NCBI GenBank assembly: GCA_002451755.1
Contig: DKDF01000060.1
Coordinates: 10,299-15,628, forward strand
DNA from: Ruminococcaceae bacterium UBA6855
Lineage (GTDB): Bacteria; Bacillota; Clostridia; Oscillospirales; Acutalibacteraceae
Length of the DNA stretch: 5,330 nucleotides
Direction of reading: 5' to 3'
The position numbers were made by a program, and so were the translations under genes. Positions 1 to 5,330 of the stretch are shown piece by piece (positions within the stretch are counted from its first letter, which is position 1; the number at the start of each line of letters is the position of its first letter). The notes beneath the pieces are model-generated. The model searched no databases, had not been told where the DNA came from, and saw only the letters and a program-made list of their open reading frames with translations.

Positions 1-2
1 AC

Positions 3-251
3 TTCCCGTCGAAGTCGAACGCTGAGCTCTTCGGCGGCGGAGGAGGAGCGGGCATCACCATCACTCCTATCGCATTTATCGTTGTCAACAACGGCGAGGT
101 CAGCATCAAACATATCTCGACCGAGGAAGGCTCTATCGAGAGAACCATCGGCATGATTCCCGATGTTGTCAACAGCGTCACTGATGTTGTCAACAAGTTT
201 GTTGACGGCAAGGGCAAGAAGACCGAAGAGAACCTCGAAGGATTATATTGA
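3..251 (+). CDS. gerW: GerW/YtfJ family spore protein, 3' end only
   Basis: The window opens inside this gene; the last 82 codons and the TGA stop (249-251) are visible. The fragment has a run of five glycines followed by AGITITPIAFIVV, then NNGEV. This glycine-rich, small-residue stretch followed by a T-P-x-A-F-hydrophobic strand is the signature of the GerW (YtfJ) family. In Bacillus subtilis this protein sits in the inner spore membrane region and is needed for normal germination. After the core comes a helical part (IPDVVNSVTDVVNKF, a small repeat of the D-V-V-N motif) and a charged, lysine/glutamate-rich tail ending in GLY. Codon use is strongly biased: eight of nine isoleucines are ATC and none is ATA, unlike rluB downstream, which suggests good expression. 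GerW next to a D,D-carboxypeptidase is a familiar clostridial neighbourhood. The start and N-terminal half lie outside the window. The family call is fairly sure; the exact role here is inferred. Confidence 0.85.
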   Translation, partial: FPSKSNAELFGGGGGAGITITPIAFIVVNNGEVSIKHISTEEGSIERTIGMIPDVVNSVTDVVNKFVDGKGKKTEENLEGLY

Positions 252-262
252 TTTTTTTCCTG

Positions 263-308
263 CACACCGCATATTCATTATCAGTAACGGATGATGAATG
301 GCGGTGTG
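263..308 (+). promoter_or_regulatory. Two-part hairpin covering the carboxypeptidase start codon
   Basis: An outer stem of 8 perfect base pairs joins CACACCGC (263-270) to GCGGTGTG (301-308). After a small internal loop (271-272 opposite 300), an inner stem of 10 pairs joins 273-282 to 290-299, with one G-U pair (279/293) and a 7-base loop (283-289). The ATG of the downstream gene (298-300) and the bases in front of it lie inside the 3' arm, so in the mRNA the start site would be masked. Only three T follow the stem, so this is a poor intrinsic terminator. It could be a translation-attenuating structure, a weak terminator of the gerW transcript, or an RNA-processing site. The pairing is read directly from the sequence; the function is inferred. 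Confidence 0.5.
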
Positions 309-1479
309 TTTGGTGAATTTAAGACCGGTTGCTTTTGTGACTGCTGTTTTTACGGTGGTCTGTTTTGTATTGTCCGGGCTGACGGTATTTGCTCAGCCGG
401 ATGTTTCTGCCTCGTGCGCGGCTCTTATGGTCGCCGAGACGGGCGAGCTTATTTACGGCAAAAACGAGCATGACAGGCGCTCCATGGCGAGCACAACGAA
501 GATAATGACTTCGCTTCTCGCAATAGAAGCGCTGACCCCTCAGAGGAAGATAACTGTCAGCGCTGATATGCTGAATGTCGAGGGCACTTCGATGGGGCTT
601 CTTCCGGGAGATACCGTGACACTTGAAGGGCTTGTTTACGGAATGCTTTTGCAGTCGGGAAACGATGCCGCGAATGTTACTGCAATAACGCTCGGCGGCA
701 ATGTTGAAAATTTCGTCTCAATGATGAACAAGCGCGCCGGGGAAATCGGCATGAATGATACGCATTTTGAGACTCCGTCCGGGCTTGATTCAAAAGAACA
801 CTATTCAACGGCATATGACATGGCTTTGCTCGGATGCACCGCTATCAAAAATCCTGAATTTGCCGCTGTGTGCTCGCAAAAAAGTGCCGTCGTGTGCTAC
901 GGCAATCCACCGTATCGCCGCACGCTTACGAACCACAACCGTCTATTGCGTATATACGATGACGCAGTCGGAATAAAAACCGGTTTTACAAAAAAGAGCG
1001 GACGGTGCCTTGTGTCTGCGGCGCGACGTGACGGAGTTACGCTTGTTGCCGTGACGCTCAATGCGCCGGACGACTGGAACGACCATTCAAAAATGCTTGA
1101 ATACGGTTTTTCGGTTGTTGAGCGGCATGAGGCGGACACTGATATGTCCACGGTTTCATTAAAAATCGCGGGCGGGGAAAGTGAAAGCGTGCCGCTGAAG
1201 CTATCGAGACCGCTTCAATATATCTCGCGAAAAGGCAAATCGGCGCGGACAGAGCAGAAAATAAGCCTGAAAAAGTTTGAATATGCACCGATAGAAGAAA
1301 ATACGGTGGTCGGCTCGGTTGAACTTATAATAGACGGCAATGTAGTAGACCGCACAGAAATTCTGACGGCGGGCGGTGTTCAGATGCAAAAGATTGTTCC
1401 CAAAGAACCCCAAAAAGAAAAAAGTCGGATAAAAAAGTTTATTGAAAAAATAAAGAACATTCTCAGAAATTGGATGTGA
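298..1479 (+). CDS. dacB: Secreted D-alanyl-D-alanine carboxypeptidase (DacB/DacF type, PBP5-like)
   Basis: This is a low-molecular-weight penicillin-binding protein that removes the terminal D-alanine from peptidoglycan stem peptides outside the membrane. The 393 residues start with a signal peptide (hydrophobic core about 11-28, likely cut after VFA at residue 32). The peptidase S11 domain shows all three active-site motifs: STTK with nucleophile Ser65 and Lys68, SGN at 120-122, and KTG at 227-229. A PBP5 C-terminal beta domain (about 273-365) follows, then a basic amphipathic tail (376-393) that probably anchors the enzyme to the membrane face. The length is normal for the family. A stop codon lies directly before the ATG at 298, so no earlier start is possible. 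The ribosome site is weak and sits in a hairpin, and GTG at 304 or 313 are alternatives. Synteny with rluB favours DacB (spore cortex in Bacillus), but DacF and DacA paralogues cannot be told apart here. Confidence 0.92.
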   Translation: MAVCLVNLRPVAFVTAVFTVVCFVLSGLTVFAQPDVSASCAALMVAETGELIYGKNEHDRRSMASTTKIMTSLLAIEALTPQRKITVSADMLNVEGTSMGLLPGDTVTLEGLVYGMLLQSGNDAANVTAITLGGNVENFVSMMNKRAGEIGMNDTHFETPSGLDSKEHYSTAYDMALLGCTAIKNPEFAAVCSQKSAVVCYGNPPYRRTLTNHNRLLRIYDDAVGIKTGFTKKSGRCLVSAARRDGVTLVAVTLNAPDDWNDHSKMLEYGFSVVERHEADTDMSTVSLKIAGGESESVPLKLSRPLQYISRKGKSARTEQKISLKKFEYAPIEENTVVGSVELIIDGNVVDRTEILTAGGVQMQKIVPKEPQKEKSRIKKFIEKIKNILRNWM

Positions 1480-2240
1480 ATCATTTGTCAGATGACAGAA
1501 TAAGACTTCAGAAATATATGTCCGAATGCGGCGTTGCGTCGCGCAGAAAATCGGAGGAGCTTATTGCAAAAGGTGCTGTTAAAGTCAATGGTACTGTTGC
1601 AAAGATAGGCGACTCTGTAGATCCGAAGCGCGATATAATAACGCTCAACGGCAAGAAAATAGAAAATAAAACGGTTGCAAAATATATTATGCTTCACAAG
1701 CCTCGCGGTTTTGTCACGACAATGAGCGATGAGCTTGGGCGCAGATGTGTGGCGTCGCTTGTCGAGGATGTAGGTGAGAGAGTTTATCCGATAGGCAGAC
1801 TCGACAGAAACTCCGAGGGCTTGCTTTTGCTGACTAATGACGGAGAATTTGCAAACGCCGTAATGCACCCGTCAAAGCACGTCGCGAAAGTCTACAGAGT
1901 CACCATAAGACCGGACATATCCGACGAGCAGATAGCCGCCATGAGCGACGGAATGATGATTGATGGCAGAATGACCGCTCCGGCGCAGGTGACGGTGCTC
2001 GAAAAGCGTGACGACAGAGCGGTTATAGAAATAGTTCTTTTCGAGGGCAGAAACAGGCAGATAAGAAGAATGTGCGAAGAACTCGGAATTGAGGTCGCAC
2101 GCCTCAAGAGAACCGCGATAGCCGGAGTCAAGCTCGGCATGCTTCCGCAGGGCAAATGGCGCGAGCTGACCCCGCAGGAGGTTTCGCACATACTCTCGGC
2201 TGCCGGTGCAAAGTCGAACAAAAAGGAGAAAAGAAGATAA
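1470..2240 (+). CDS. rluB: Pseudouridine synthase, RluB/RsuA family (23S rRNA)
   Basis: The enzyme isomerises a uridine in rRNA to pseudouridine; the RluB branch modifies the peptidyl transferase region of 23S rRNA. The 256-residue protein has an N-terminal S4 RNA-binding domain (about 11-58, starting IRLQKYMSECGVASRR) and a catalytic domain with the family motif GRLDRNSEGLLLLTND at 109-124, where Asp112 is the catalytic aspartate. KVYRV at 140-144 and EGRNRQIRRM at 192-201 are further hallmarks. A lysine/arginine-rich tail (about 248-256) probably adds RNA contact. The gene overlaps the end of the carboxypeptidase. The start given is TTG at 1470; GTG at 1476, which gives a 4-base GTGA overlap with the upstream stop, is at least as likely, and both leave the S4 domain intact. 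No strong ribosome site is visible, which fits translational coupling. RluB is favoured over RsuA/RluE/RluF by synteny with dacB; the substrate base is not proven. Confidence 0.9.
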   Translation: MDVNHLSDDRIRLQKYMSECGVASRRKSEELIAKGAVKVNGTVAKIGDSVDPKRDIITLNGKKIENKTVAKYIMLHKPRGFVTTMSDELGRRCVASLVEDVGERVYPIGRLDRNSEGLLLLTNDGEFANAVMHPSKHVAKVYRVTIRPDISDEQIAAMSDGMMIDGRMTAPAQVTVLEKRDDRAVIEIVLFEGRNRQIRRMCEELGIEVARLKRTAIAGVKLGMLPQGKWRELTPQEVSHILSAAGAKSNKKEKRR

Positions 2241-2241
2241 A

Positions 2242-2580
2242 ATGCTTGAATTCAAGCCGTTTGATATAGATGACAAAACTTACGGATACCGCGCAGAGGA
2301 AAACGGGGAGAATATCGGCGAATGCATATTCTCGCTCGGCGGAACCTATGCTGAAATCCTGAGCGTGAAAACCCGTGACGGGGACAGGCTCGTTGCAGAG
2401 GGACTTGTACGCAGCGCGCTGAATTTTGCCGCCAACCGCAGCGCTTATATGGCGCGAGCGGATGTCGGCAGAGTTGAAAAAGAGCCGTTTATAACTCTCG
2501 GTTTTGAAGAAAAAAACGGCTTTTATGAGTCTGATATACCGTCAGCTCTTACGGAAAGCTGCGGCCACTGCGCCAAATAA
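2242..2580 (+). CDS. Small uncharacterised protein, weakly GNAT-like, with C-terminal CxxC
   Basis: I do not recognise this 112-residue protein with certainty. It starts at the ATG two bases after the rluB stop; AAGGAG at 2223-2228 is its probable ribosome site, with a rather long 13-base spacer. An in-frame ATG at 2206 lies inside rluB and is unlikely. The order of predicted strands and helices resembles the core of a GNAT acetyltransferase: a beta pair around IGECIFSLGG (25-34), strand YAEILSV (36-42), a long helix (about 48-69), then LGFEEKNGFYESDIP (86-100), which looks like the terminal GNAT strands. The usual acetyl-CoA loop (R/Q-x-x-G-x-G/A) is not recognisable, so catalysis is doubtful. 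The chain ends with CGHC at 107-110, a possible metal or redox site. It shares the rluB transcript. No membrane segment or signal peptide is seen. Function unknown. Confidence 0.75.
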   Translation: MLEFKPFDIDDKTYGYRAEENGENIGECIFSLGGTYAEILSVKTRDGDRLVAEGLVRSALNFAANRSAYMARADVGRVEKEPFITLGFEEKNGFYESDIPSALTESCGHCAK

Positions 2581-2602
2581 CCCTTTTTATGCGCCTCACA
2601 TA

Positions 2603-2632
2603 TTGACAAATGTATGCTTAAACTGATAAAAT
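2603..2632 (+). promoter_or_regulatory. Sigma-A type promoter for the yicC operon
   Basis: A perfect -35 box TTGACA (2603-2608) is followed after 18 bases by TAAAAT (2627-2632), which matches five of six bases of the TATAAT consensus. GATAAA at 2625 with a 16-base spacer is a weaker alternative. Transcription would start near 2639, leaving a leader of about 30 bases before yicC. It sits in the only sizeable AT-rich gap of the window, between two gene groups. No operator repeat stands out nearby. Confidence 0.7.
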
Positions 2633-2655
2633 AAAATGATTTAAAAGACCGACGA

Positions 2656-2662
2656 AAAGGAG
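2656..2662 (+). promoter_or_regulatory. Strong ribosome binding site of yicC
   Basis: AAAGGAG lies 8 bases before the ATG at 2671 and fixes that start. It forms the left part of the short near-palindrome AAGGAGTCCTT (2657-2667), whose loop is too small for a stable hairpin. Confidence 0.8.
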
Positions 2663-2670
2663 TCCTTCCG

Positions 2671-3552
2671 ATGATAAAAAGCATGACCGGATACGGACGG
2701 GCAACAGGCTCGTTCGACGGAATGGATATAACTCTTGAGCTCAAGAGCGTAAATCACAGATACTTTGAATTTTCATCGCGTGTACCCAGAAATTTCGGCT
2801 TCCTTGATGAAAAGCTCAAGAGCTTTTTCCAGGGAAAAATATCAAGAGGCAAGGTCGAGTGCTATGTCCAGATAGACACGGCGGGCGAAGAGGCGGCTGT
2901 CGTCAAGCTCAACAGCGCGCTCGCAAAAGGATATCTTGCGGCTTACAAAGAGCTTTCCGAGACCTGCGGGATCGAGAATGATATAAAAGTATCAGACCTT
3001 GCAAGAGTGAATGATATTTTCACAGTCTCGAAAGAGCCCGAAGATGAAGAAAAGATTTGTGCCGATGTTCTCAGTGTTGCGGCAGAAGCACTCGAAAGAT
3101 TTATCGCTATGCGCGCAGTCGAGGGCGGAAAGCTCAAGGATGATGTCACTTCGCGCCTTGATTTCATAATTGACAAGGTGGCGTTTATCGAAGAGCGCTC
3201 TCCGCAGACCGTAAAAGAATATAACGAAAAGCTCCTCACGAGAATGCGCGATGTTCTCGGCGATGTCCATGTGGACGAGCAGCGTCTGCTGACCGAGGCG
3301 GCGATATATGCCGACAAGGTCGCTGTGGCGGAGGAGACGGTTCGTCTGCGCAGTCATATTGATCAGTTTAAAAAGCTCTTTGAAGAGGATGGCGGCGCCA
3401 TCGGCAGAAAGATGGATTTCCTCGTTCAGGAGATAAACAGAGAGATAAACACTATCGGTTCAAAGGCTCAGGATATCGAGATAGCGCGCTGCGTTGTCGA
3501 TGTCAAGGCTGAGATCGAGAAGATCAGAGAACAGATACAGAATATCGAATAA
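2671..3552 (+). CDS. yicC: YicC/YloC family endoribonuclease
   Basis: The 293-residue protein opens with MIKSMTGYGRA, the near-invariant start of the YicC family. The N-terminal YicC domain covers about residues 1-155, including ELKSVNHRYFE (23-33) and SRGKVECYV (58-66). The C-terminal DUF1732 domain ends the protein, with the conserved blocks ETVRLRSHIDQF (222-233) and GRKMDFLVQEINREINTIGSK (245-265). Members from E. coli and Bacillus have been reported as RNA endonucleases, YicC being linked to decay of the small RNA RyhB; the targets in this organism are unknown. The length is typical (about 290) and the protein is cytoplasmic with no membrane segment. It is the first gene after a good promoter and has a strong ribosome site; remA follows after 19 bases, so it heads the operon. 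Confidence 0.93.
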   Translation: MIKSMTGYGRATGSFDGMDITLELKSVNHRYFEFSSRVPRNFGFLDEKLKSFFQGKISRGKVECYVQIDTAGEEAAVVKLNSALAKGYLAAYKELSETCGIENDIKVSDLARVNDIFTVSKEPEDEEKICADVLSVAAEALERFIAMRAVEGGKLKDDVTSRLDFIIDKVAFIEERSPQTVKEYNEKLLTRMRDVLGDVHVDEQRLLTEAAIYADKVAVAEETVRLRSHIDQFKKLFEEDGGAIGRKMDFLVQEINREINTIGSKAQDIEIARCVVDVKAEIEKIREQIQNIE

Positions 3553-3556
3553 CTGC

Positions 3557-3562
3557 GGAGGT
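3557..3562 (+). promoter_or_regulatory. Ribosome binding site that fixes the remA start
   Basis: GGAGGT sits 9 bases before the ATG at 3572. It supports that ATG over an in-frame ATG at 3494, which lies inside yicC and would add 26 residues unlike the family. Confidence 0.8.
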
Positions 3563-3571
3563 ATTATCATA

Positions 3572-3847
3572 ATGAAGCTGATAAACATTGGCTTTGGCAA
3601 TATGGTCAACGCTAATCGTCTTGTGGCTATAGTCAGTCCCGAATCAGCCCCGATAAAGAGGATAATTCAGGACTGCAAGGAGAGGGGAACCCTTATCGAT
3701 GCGACCCACGGCAGACGCACACGCGCTGTTATAATAACCGACAGCGACCATGTTATTCTTACTTATCTGCAGAGCGAGACAGTAGCAAACCGCCTCAACA
3801 ATGACGGCGATGAGCTTGATATTGAGGAGGAAGAAAGCGATGAATAA
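3572..3847 (+). CDS. remA: RemA/DUF370 family DNA-binding regulator
   Basis: This 91-residue protein matches the RemA (YlzA, DUF370) family: it starts MKLINIGFGNMVNANRLVAI and continues with SPESAPIKRIIQDCKERGTLIDATHGRRTRAVIITDSDHVILT. In Bacillus subtilis RemA activates biofilm matrix and osmoprotection genes by binding arrays of DNA repeats as a ring-shaped oligomer. The arginine-containing segment GRRTRAVI (47-54) is the conserved, likely DNA-contacting region. The last dozen residues are very acidic (DELDIEEEESDE), a tail that varies in the family. Its place between yicC and gmk is strongly conserved in Firmicutes, even in species with no known matrix genes, so its targets here cannot be named. 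The stop overlaps the gmk start by 8 bases. The family call is firm; the regulon is unknown. Confidence 0.92.
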   Translation: MKLINIGFGNMVNANRLVAIVSPESAPIKRIIQDCKERGTLIDATHGRRTRAVIITDSDHVILTYLQSETVANRLNNDGDELDIEEEESDE

Positions 3848-4457
3848 TAACAACAACGGTCTTCTGGTCATTCTTTCCGGCCCGTCGGGCTCCGGCAAGG
3901 ATACCATTCTGACCGAGCTTACCAAGCGCGACATGAATATCAAAGTCTCCACTTCCATGACGACGCGCAAAAAGCGCGAGTGGGAGGTTGACGGAATACA
4001 TTATTATTTCGTTGACAAGGATTATTTCATGCGCAAGATAGATGAGGGACAGGTTCTTGAATATGCGCAGTACGGCATAAATTATTACGGAACTCCCAAA
4101 GCTCCCGTTGACGAGCTTCTTGCTCAGGGCAGAACCGTGTTCCTTAAAATCGAGGTTCAGGGTGCGGAGAAAATCCGCAAGCTCTATCCCGAAGCCGTCA
4201 GCATCTTCCTCATGCCCCCGTCAATGGCAGCGCTCGAAGAGAGACTTCGCTGCCGTGAGAGCGAGGACGAGGAAGATATCCAGCGCCGCCTTACCATCGC
4301 AGTTGACGAGATAAAGCGCGCCGTTGAATATGACTACATAGTCATCAACGACATAGTTTCATATGCCGTGAGTGATATATGCACTATTCTTGATGCGGAA
4401 AAGCAGAAAACTTTCCGCTGCAAAAACATTATAAGTGAGGTAATCAACAATGTTTAA
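3840..4457 (+). CDS. gmk: Guanylate kinase
   Basis: The enzyme phosphorylates GMP to GDP with ATP, the essential step of guanine nucleotide supply in the cytoplasm, and so bears on GTP and (p)ppGpp pools. The 205 residues show the P-loop GPSGSGKDT (14-22, Lys20 binding phosphate) and the GMP-binding part with Arg43 and Arg46 and the VDGIHYYFV block (50-58). Glu74, the YYGTP block (82-86) and IEVQGAEKI (104-112) follow, then the arginine-rich lid region RLRCRESEDEEDIQRRL (135-151). The usual TRxPRxGE is TRKKREWE here, and EIDVQGA has become KIEVQGA; the GMP-contacting arginines remain. The chosen ATG has GAGGAGG 9 bases upstream (3824-3830) and gives the odd start MNNNNNG; an ATG at 3801 inside remA is less likely. 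Length is normal. It overlaps remA and rpoZ by 8 bases each. Confidence 0.95.
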   Translation: MNNNNNGLLVILSGPSGSGKDTILTELTKRDMNIKVSTSMTTRKKREWEVDGIHYYFVDKDYFMRKIDEGQVLEYAQYGINYYGTPKAPVDELLAQGRTVFLKIEVQGAEKIRKLYPEAVSIFLMPPSMAALEERLRCRESEDEEDIQRRLTIAVDEIKRAVEYDYIVINDIVSYAVSDICTILDAEKQKTFRCKNIISEVINNV

Positions 4458-4659
4458 TCCTGATCTCAGAGGCGTTCTTAAAAATCACCTGAGCCGTTAT
4501 TCTCTTGTTACGGCAACCGCAAAGAGAGCTCGCGCTATCTCCGAAGATGCCGAGGAGAAGCAGATAATCCTTACCGAGAAGCCCGTTTCCATGGCCATAG
4601 ATGAGATCCTCAACGGCAAATATATCATTATCGAGCCGGAAGAGATCCGCAACATCTGA
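4450..4659 (+). CDS. rpoZ: DNA-directed RNA polymerase omega subunit
   Basis: Omega binds the beta' C-terminus and helps assemble and stabilise RNA polymerase. The 69-residue protein is the usual size for Firmicutes omega and carries the core pattern SRYSLVTATAKRARAI (15-30), in which the A-K-R-A-R helix is the hallmark, followed by EKPVSMAIDEILNGKYII (43-60), the conserved K-P-V-x-x-A-hydrophobic-E-I block. The ribosome site GTGAGGT (4435-4441) lies within gmk. The ATG overlaps the gmk stop by 8 bases, a pairing that keeps the nucleotide kinase and omega together throughout the phylum. priA follows after 25 bases. Confidence 0.93.
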   Translation: MFNPDLRGVLKNHLSRYSLVTATAKRARAISEDAEEKQIILTEKPVSMAIDEILNGKYIIIEPEEIRNI

Positions 4660-4684
4660 CGCTTTTTCACGGAGTGTGACTCAA

Positions 4685-5330
4685 ATGTACGCACAGGTCG
4701 CCGTCGAGAACGTCAACTGTACGTTCGATAAGGACTATGATTACAGCATACCGCAGCAGCTCAAGGGCAAAGCTCTCGTCGGCTGCCGCGTTGCCGTACC
4801 GTTCGGTGTCGGCAACAAAAAGCGCATAGGAATTATCACGCGGCTGACCGATTCGACTCAAGGAAAAAGAATAAAGTCTATCTCAGCGGTGCTCGATGAA
4901 GCGCCGCTTCTTAGTAATGAGATGATGTCACTCGCCAGATGGATATCCGAGCAGACCTTCTGCACCTACTATGAAGCGGTCAGAGCCATGCTGCCCGCCG
5001 GGATAAACCATAAAATAATACGCTCGTTCTGCGCCGTTCCGGGTGTTGATGAGAGTGTTGTCGCTTCGCTCGATTCCGATGAGAAGCAGGTCTATGACTA
5101 TCTGCTCTCGCGTTCGGGCTATGTCAAGCCCGAGAATTTTTTGAAAACTCTCGGTTTTGATGTCTCATCCGATATACCGGAACGTCTTTTCAAAGCCGGG
5201 CTTCTCGCCGCAAACGACGATGCGGTGCGCAATATCGGGGATAATAATATCCGTATGGTGCGCCTGCGTGAGGGCTCGGACGATGTGTCAATGACAAAGA
5301 AACAGAGCGAAGTTGTCAATGTCTTGAAAG
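4685..5330 (+). CDS. priA: Primosomal protein N' (PriA helicase), 5' part
   Basis: The reading frame stays open from the ATG to the window end (215 codons plus one base), so only the front of an approximately 750-residue protein is visible. PriA is a superfamily 2 helicase that reloads the replisome at collapsed forks. The N-terminal 3'-DNA-end binding domain is recognisable: MYAQVAVENV, then DKDYDYSIPQQL (16-27), GCRVAVPFGVGNKKRIGII (33-51) and WISEQTFCTYYEAVRAMLPAG (86-106). A winged-helix part follows (about 131-175, SDEKQVYDYLLSRSGYV). A new segment beginning MTKKQSEVVNVLK (203-215) is cut by the window edge; it may be a second winged helix or the start of the helicase core. Walker motifs and zinc cysteines lie beyond the window. 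GGAGTG (4671-4676) is 8 bases before the ATG and supports this start. The coaBC gene usual at this position in Bacillus is missing. Confidence 0.9.
   Translation, partial: MYAQVAVENVNCTFDKDYDYSIPQQLKGKALVGCRVAVPFGVGNKKRIGIITRLTDSTQGKRIKSISAVLDEAPLLSNEMMSLARWISEQTFCTYYEAVRAMLPAGINHKIIRSFCAVPGVDESVVASLDSDEKQVYDYLLSRSGYVKPENFLKTLGFDVSSDIPERLFKAGLLAANDDAVRNIGDNNIRMVRLREGSDDVSMTKKQSEVVNVLK

Noticed and set aside
248..275. Possible promoter TTGATT (248-253) with CATATT (270-275) before the carboxypeptidase
   Set aside because: Each box matches only four of six consensus bases, the region overlaps the gerW stop, and the -10 lies in the hairpin arm; too weak to call.
291..473. 60-codon + strand frame beginning at ATG 291
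   Set aside because: It overlaps the signal peptide and active-site region of the carboxypeptidase in another frame; its cysteine/glycine-rich protein resembles no family.
1488..1868. 126-codon open frame on the - strand
   Set aside because: It lies wholly inside rluB, whose catalytic motifs are intact, and shows no family features; a shadow of the opposite strand.
1872..2276. 134-codon open frame on the - strand
   Set aside because: Antisense to rluB and the start of the next gene, with no ribosome site or recognisable domain.
2555..2590. GC-rich stretch followed by CCCTTTTTAT as a terminator after the unnamed gene
   Set aside because: I could not build a stem longer than about three pairs directly before the T-run.
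2943..3357. Two overlapping - strand open frames (121 and 124 codons)
   Set aside because: They are antisense to the conserved yicC gene, serine/arginine-rich and without domain features, as expected for reverse-frame shadows.
1..5330. Undescribed multi-gene system, mobile element or CRISPR array
   Set aside because: All genes but one belong to known housekeeping families in a known order; no transposase, integrase, repeat array or island-like composition change is seen.

Overview
The window looks like a chromosomal housekeeping region of a low-to-mid GC, endospore-forming or formerly spore-forming member of the Firmicutes, most likely class Clostridia (Oscillospiraceae/Ruminococcaceae-like). 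The clues are a GerW/YtfJ-type spore protein, a DacB/DacF-type D,D-carboxypeptidase, a RemA (DUF370) protein, AGGAG-type ribosome binding sites, and the order yicC-remA-gmk-rpoZ-priA, which matches the Bacillus yloC-ylzA-gmk-rpoZ(-coaBC)-priA cluster. This assignment rests on gene content and order, not on a database match.

Every gene lies on the + strand. The left part (1-2580) holds the 3' end of gerW, a secreted D-alanyl-D-alanine carboxypeptidase, an RluB-type 23S rRNA pseudouridine synthase that overlaps it, and a small unnamed protein with a weak GNAT-like look and a CxxC tail. It resembles the Bacillus dacB-spmA-spmB-rluB neighbourhood with spmAB missing. A long imperfect hairpin (263-308) spans the gerW/dacB gap and takes in the dacB start codon.

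A 90-base gap (2581-2670) separates the two parts. It carries a good sigma-A promoter (TTGACA, 18-base spacer, TAAAAT) and a strong ribosome binding site. The right part (2671-5330) is a tightly packed operon: yicC (endoribonuclease family), remA, gmk (guanylate kinase), rpoZ (RNA polymerase omega) and the first 215 codons of priA (replication restart helicase), which runs off the window. The remA/gmk and gmk/rpoZ junctions are both 8-base ATGNNTAA overlaps, which suggests translational coupling. coaBC, often found between rpoZ and priA, is absent.

The genes join envelope/spore functions and ribosome modification on the left to RNA turnover, guanine nucleotide supply, transcription and replication restart on the right. 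I see no mobile element, CRISPR array, tRNA, rRNA or defence system, and no sign of an undescribed multi-gene system. The most useful leads are the hairpin over the dacB start and the unnamed 112-residue protein at the junction of the two modules.
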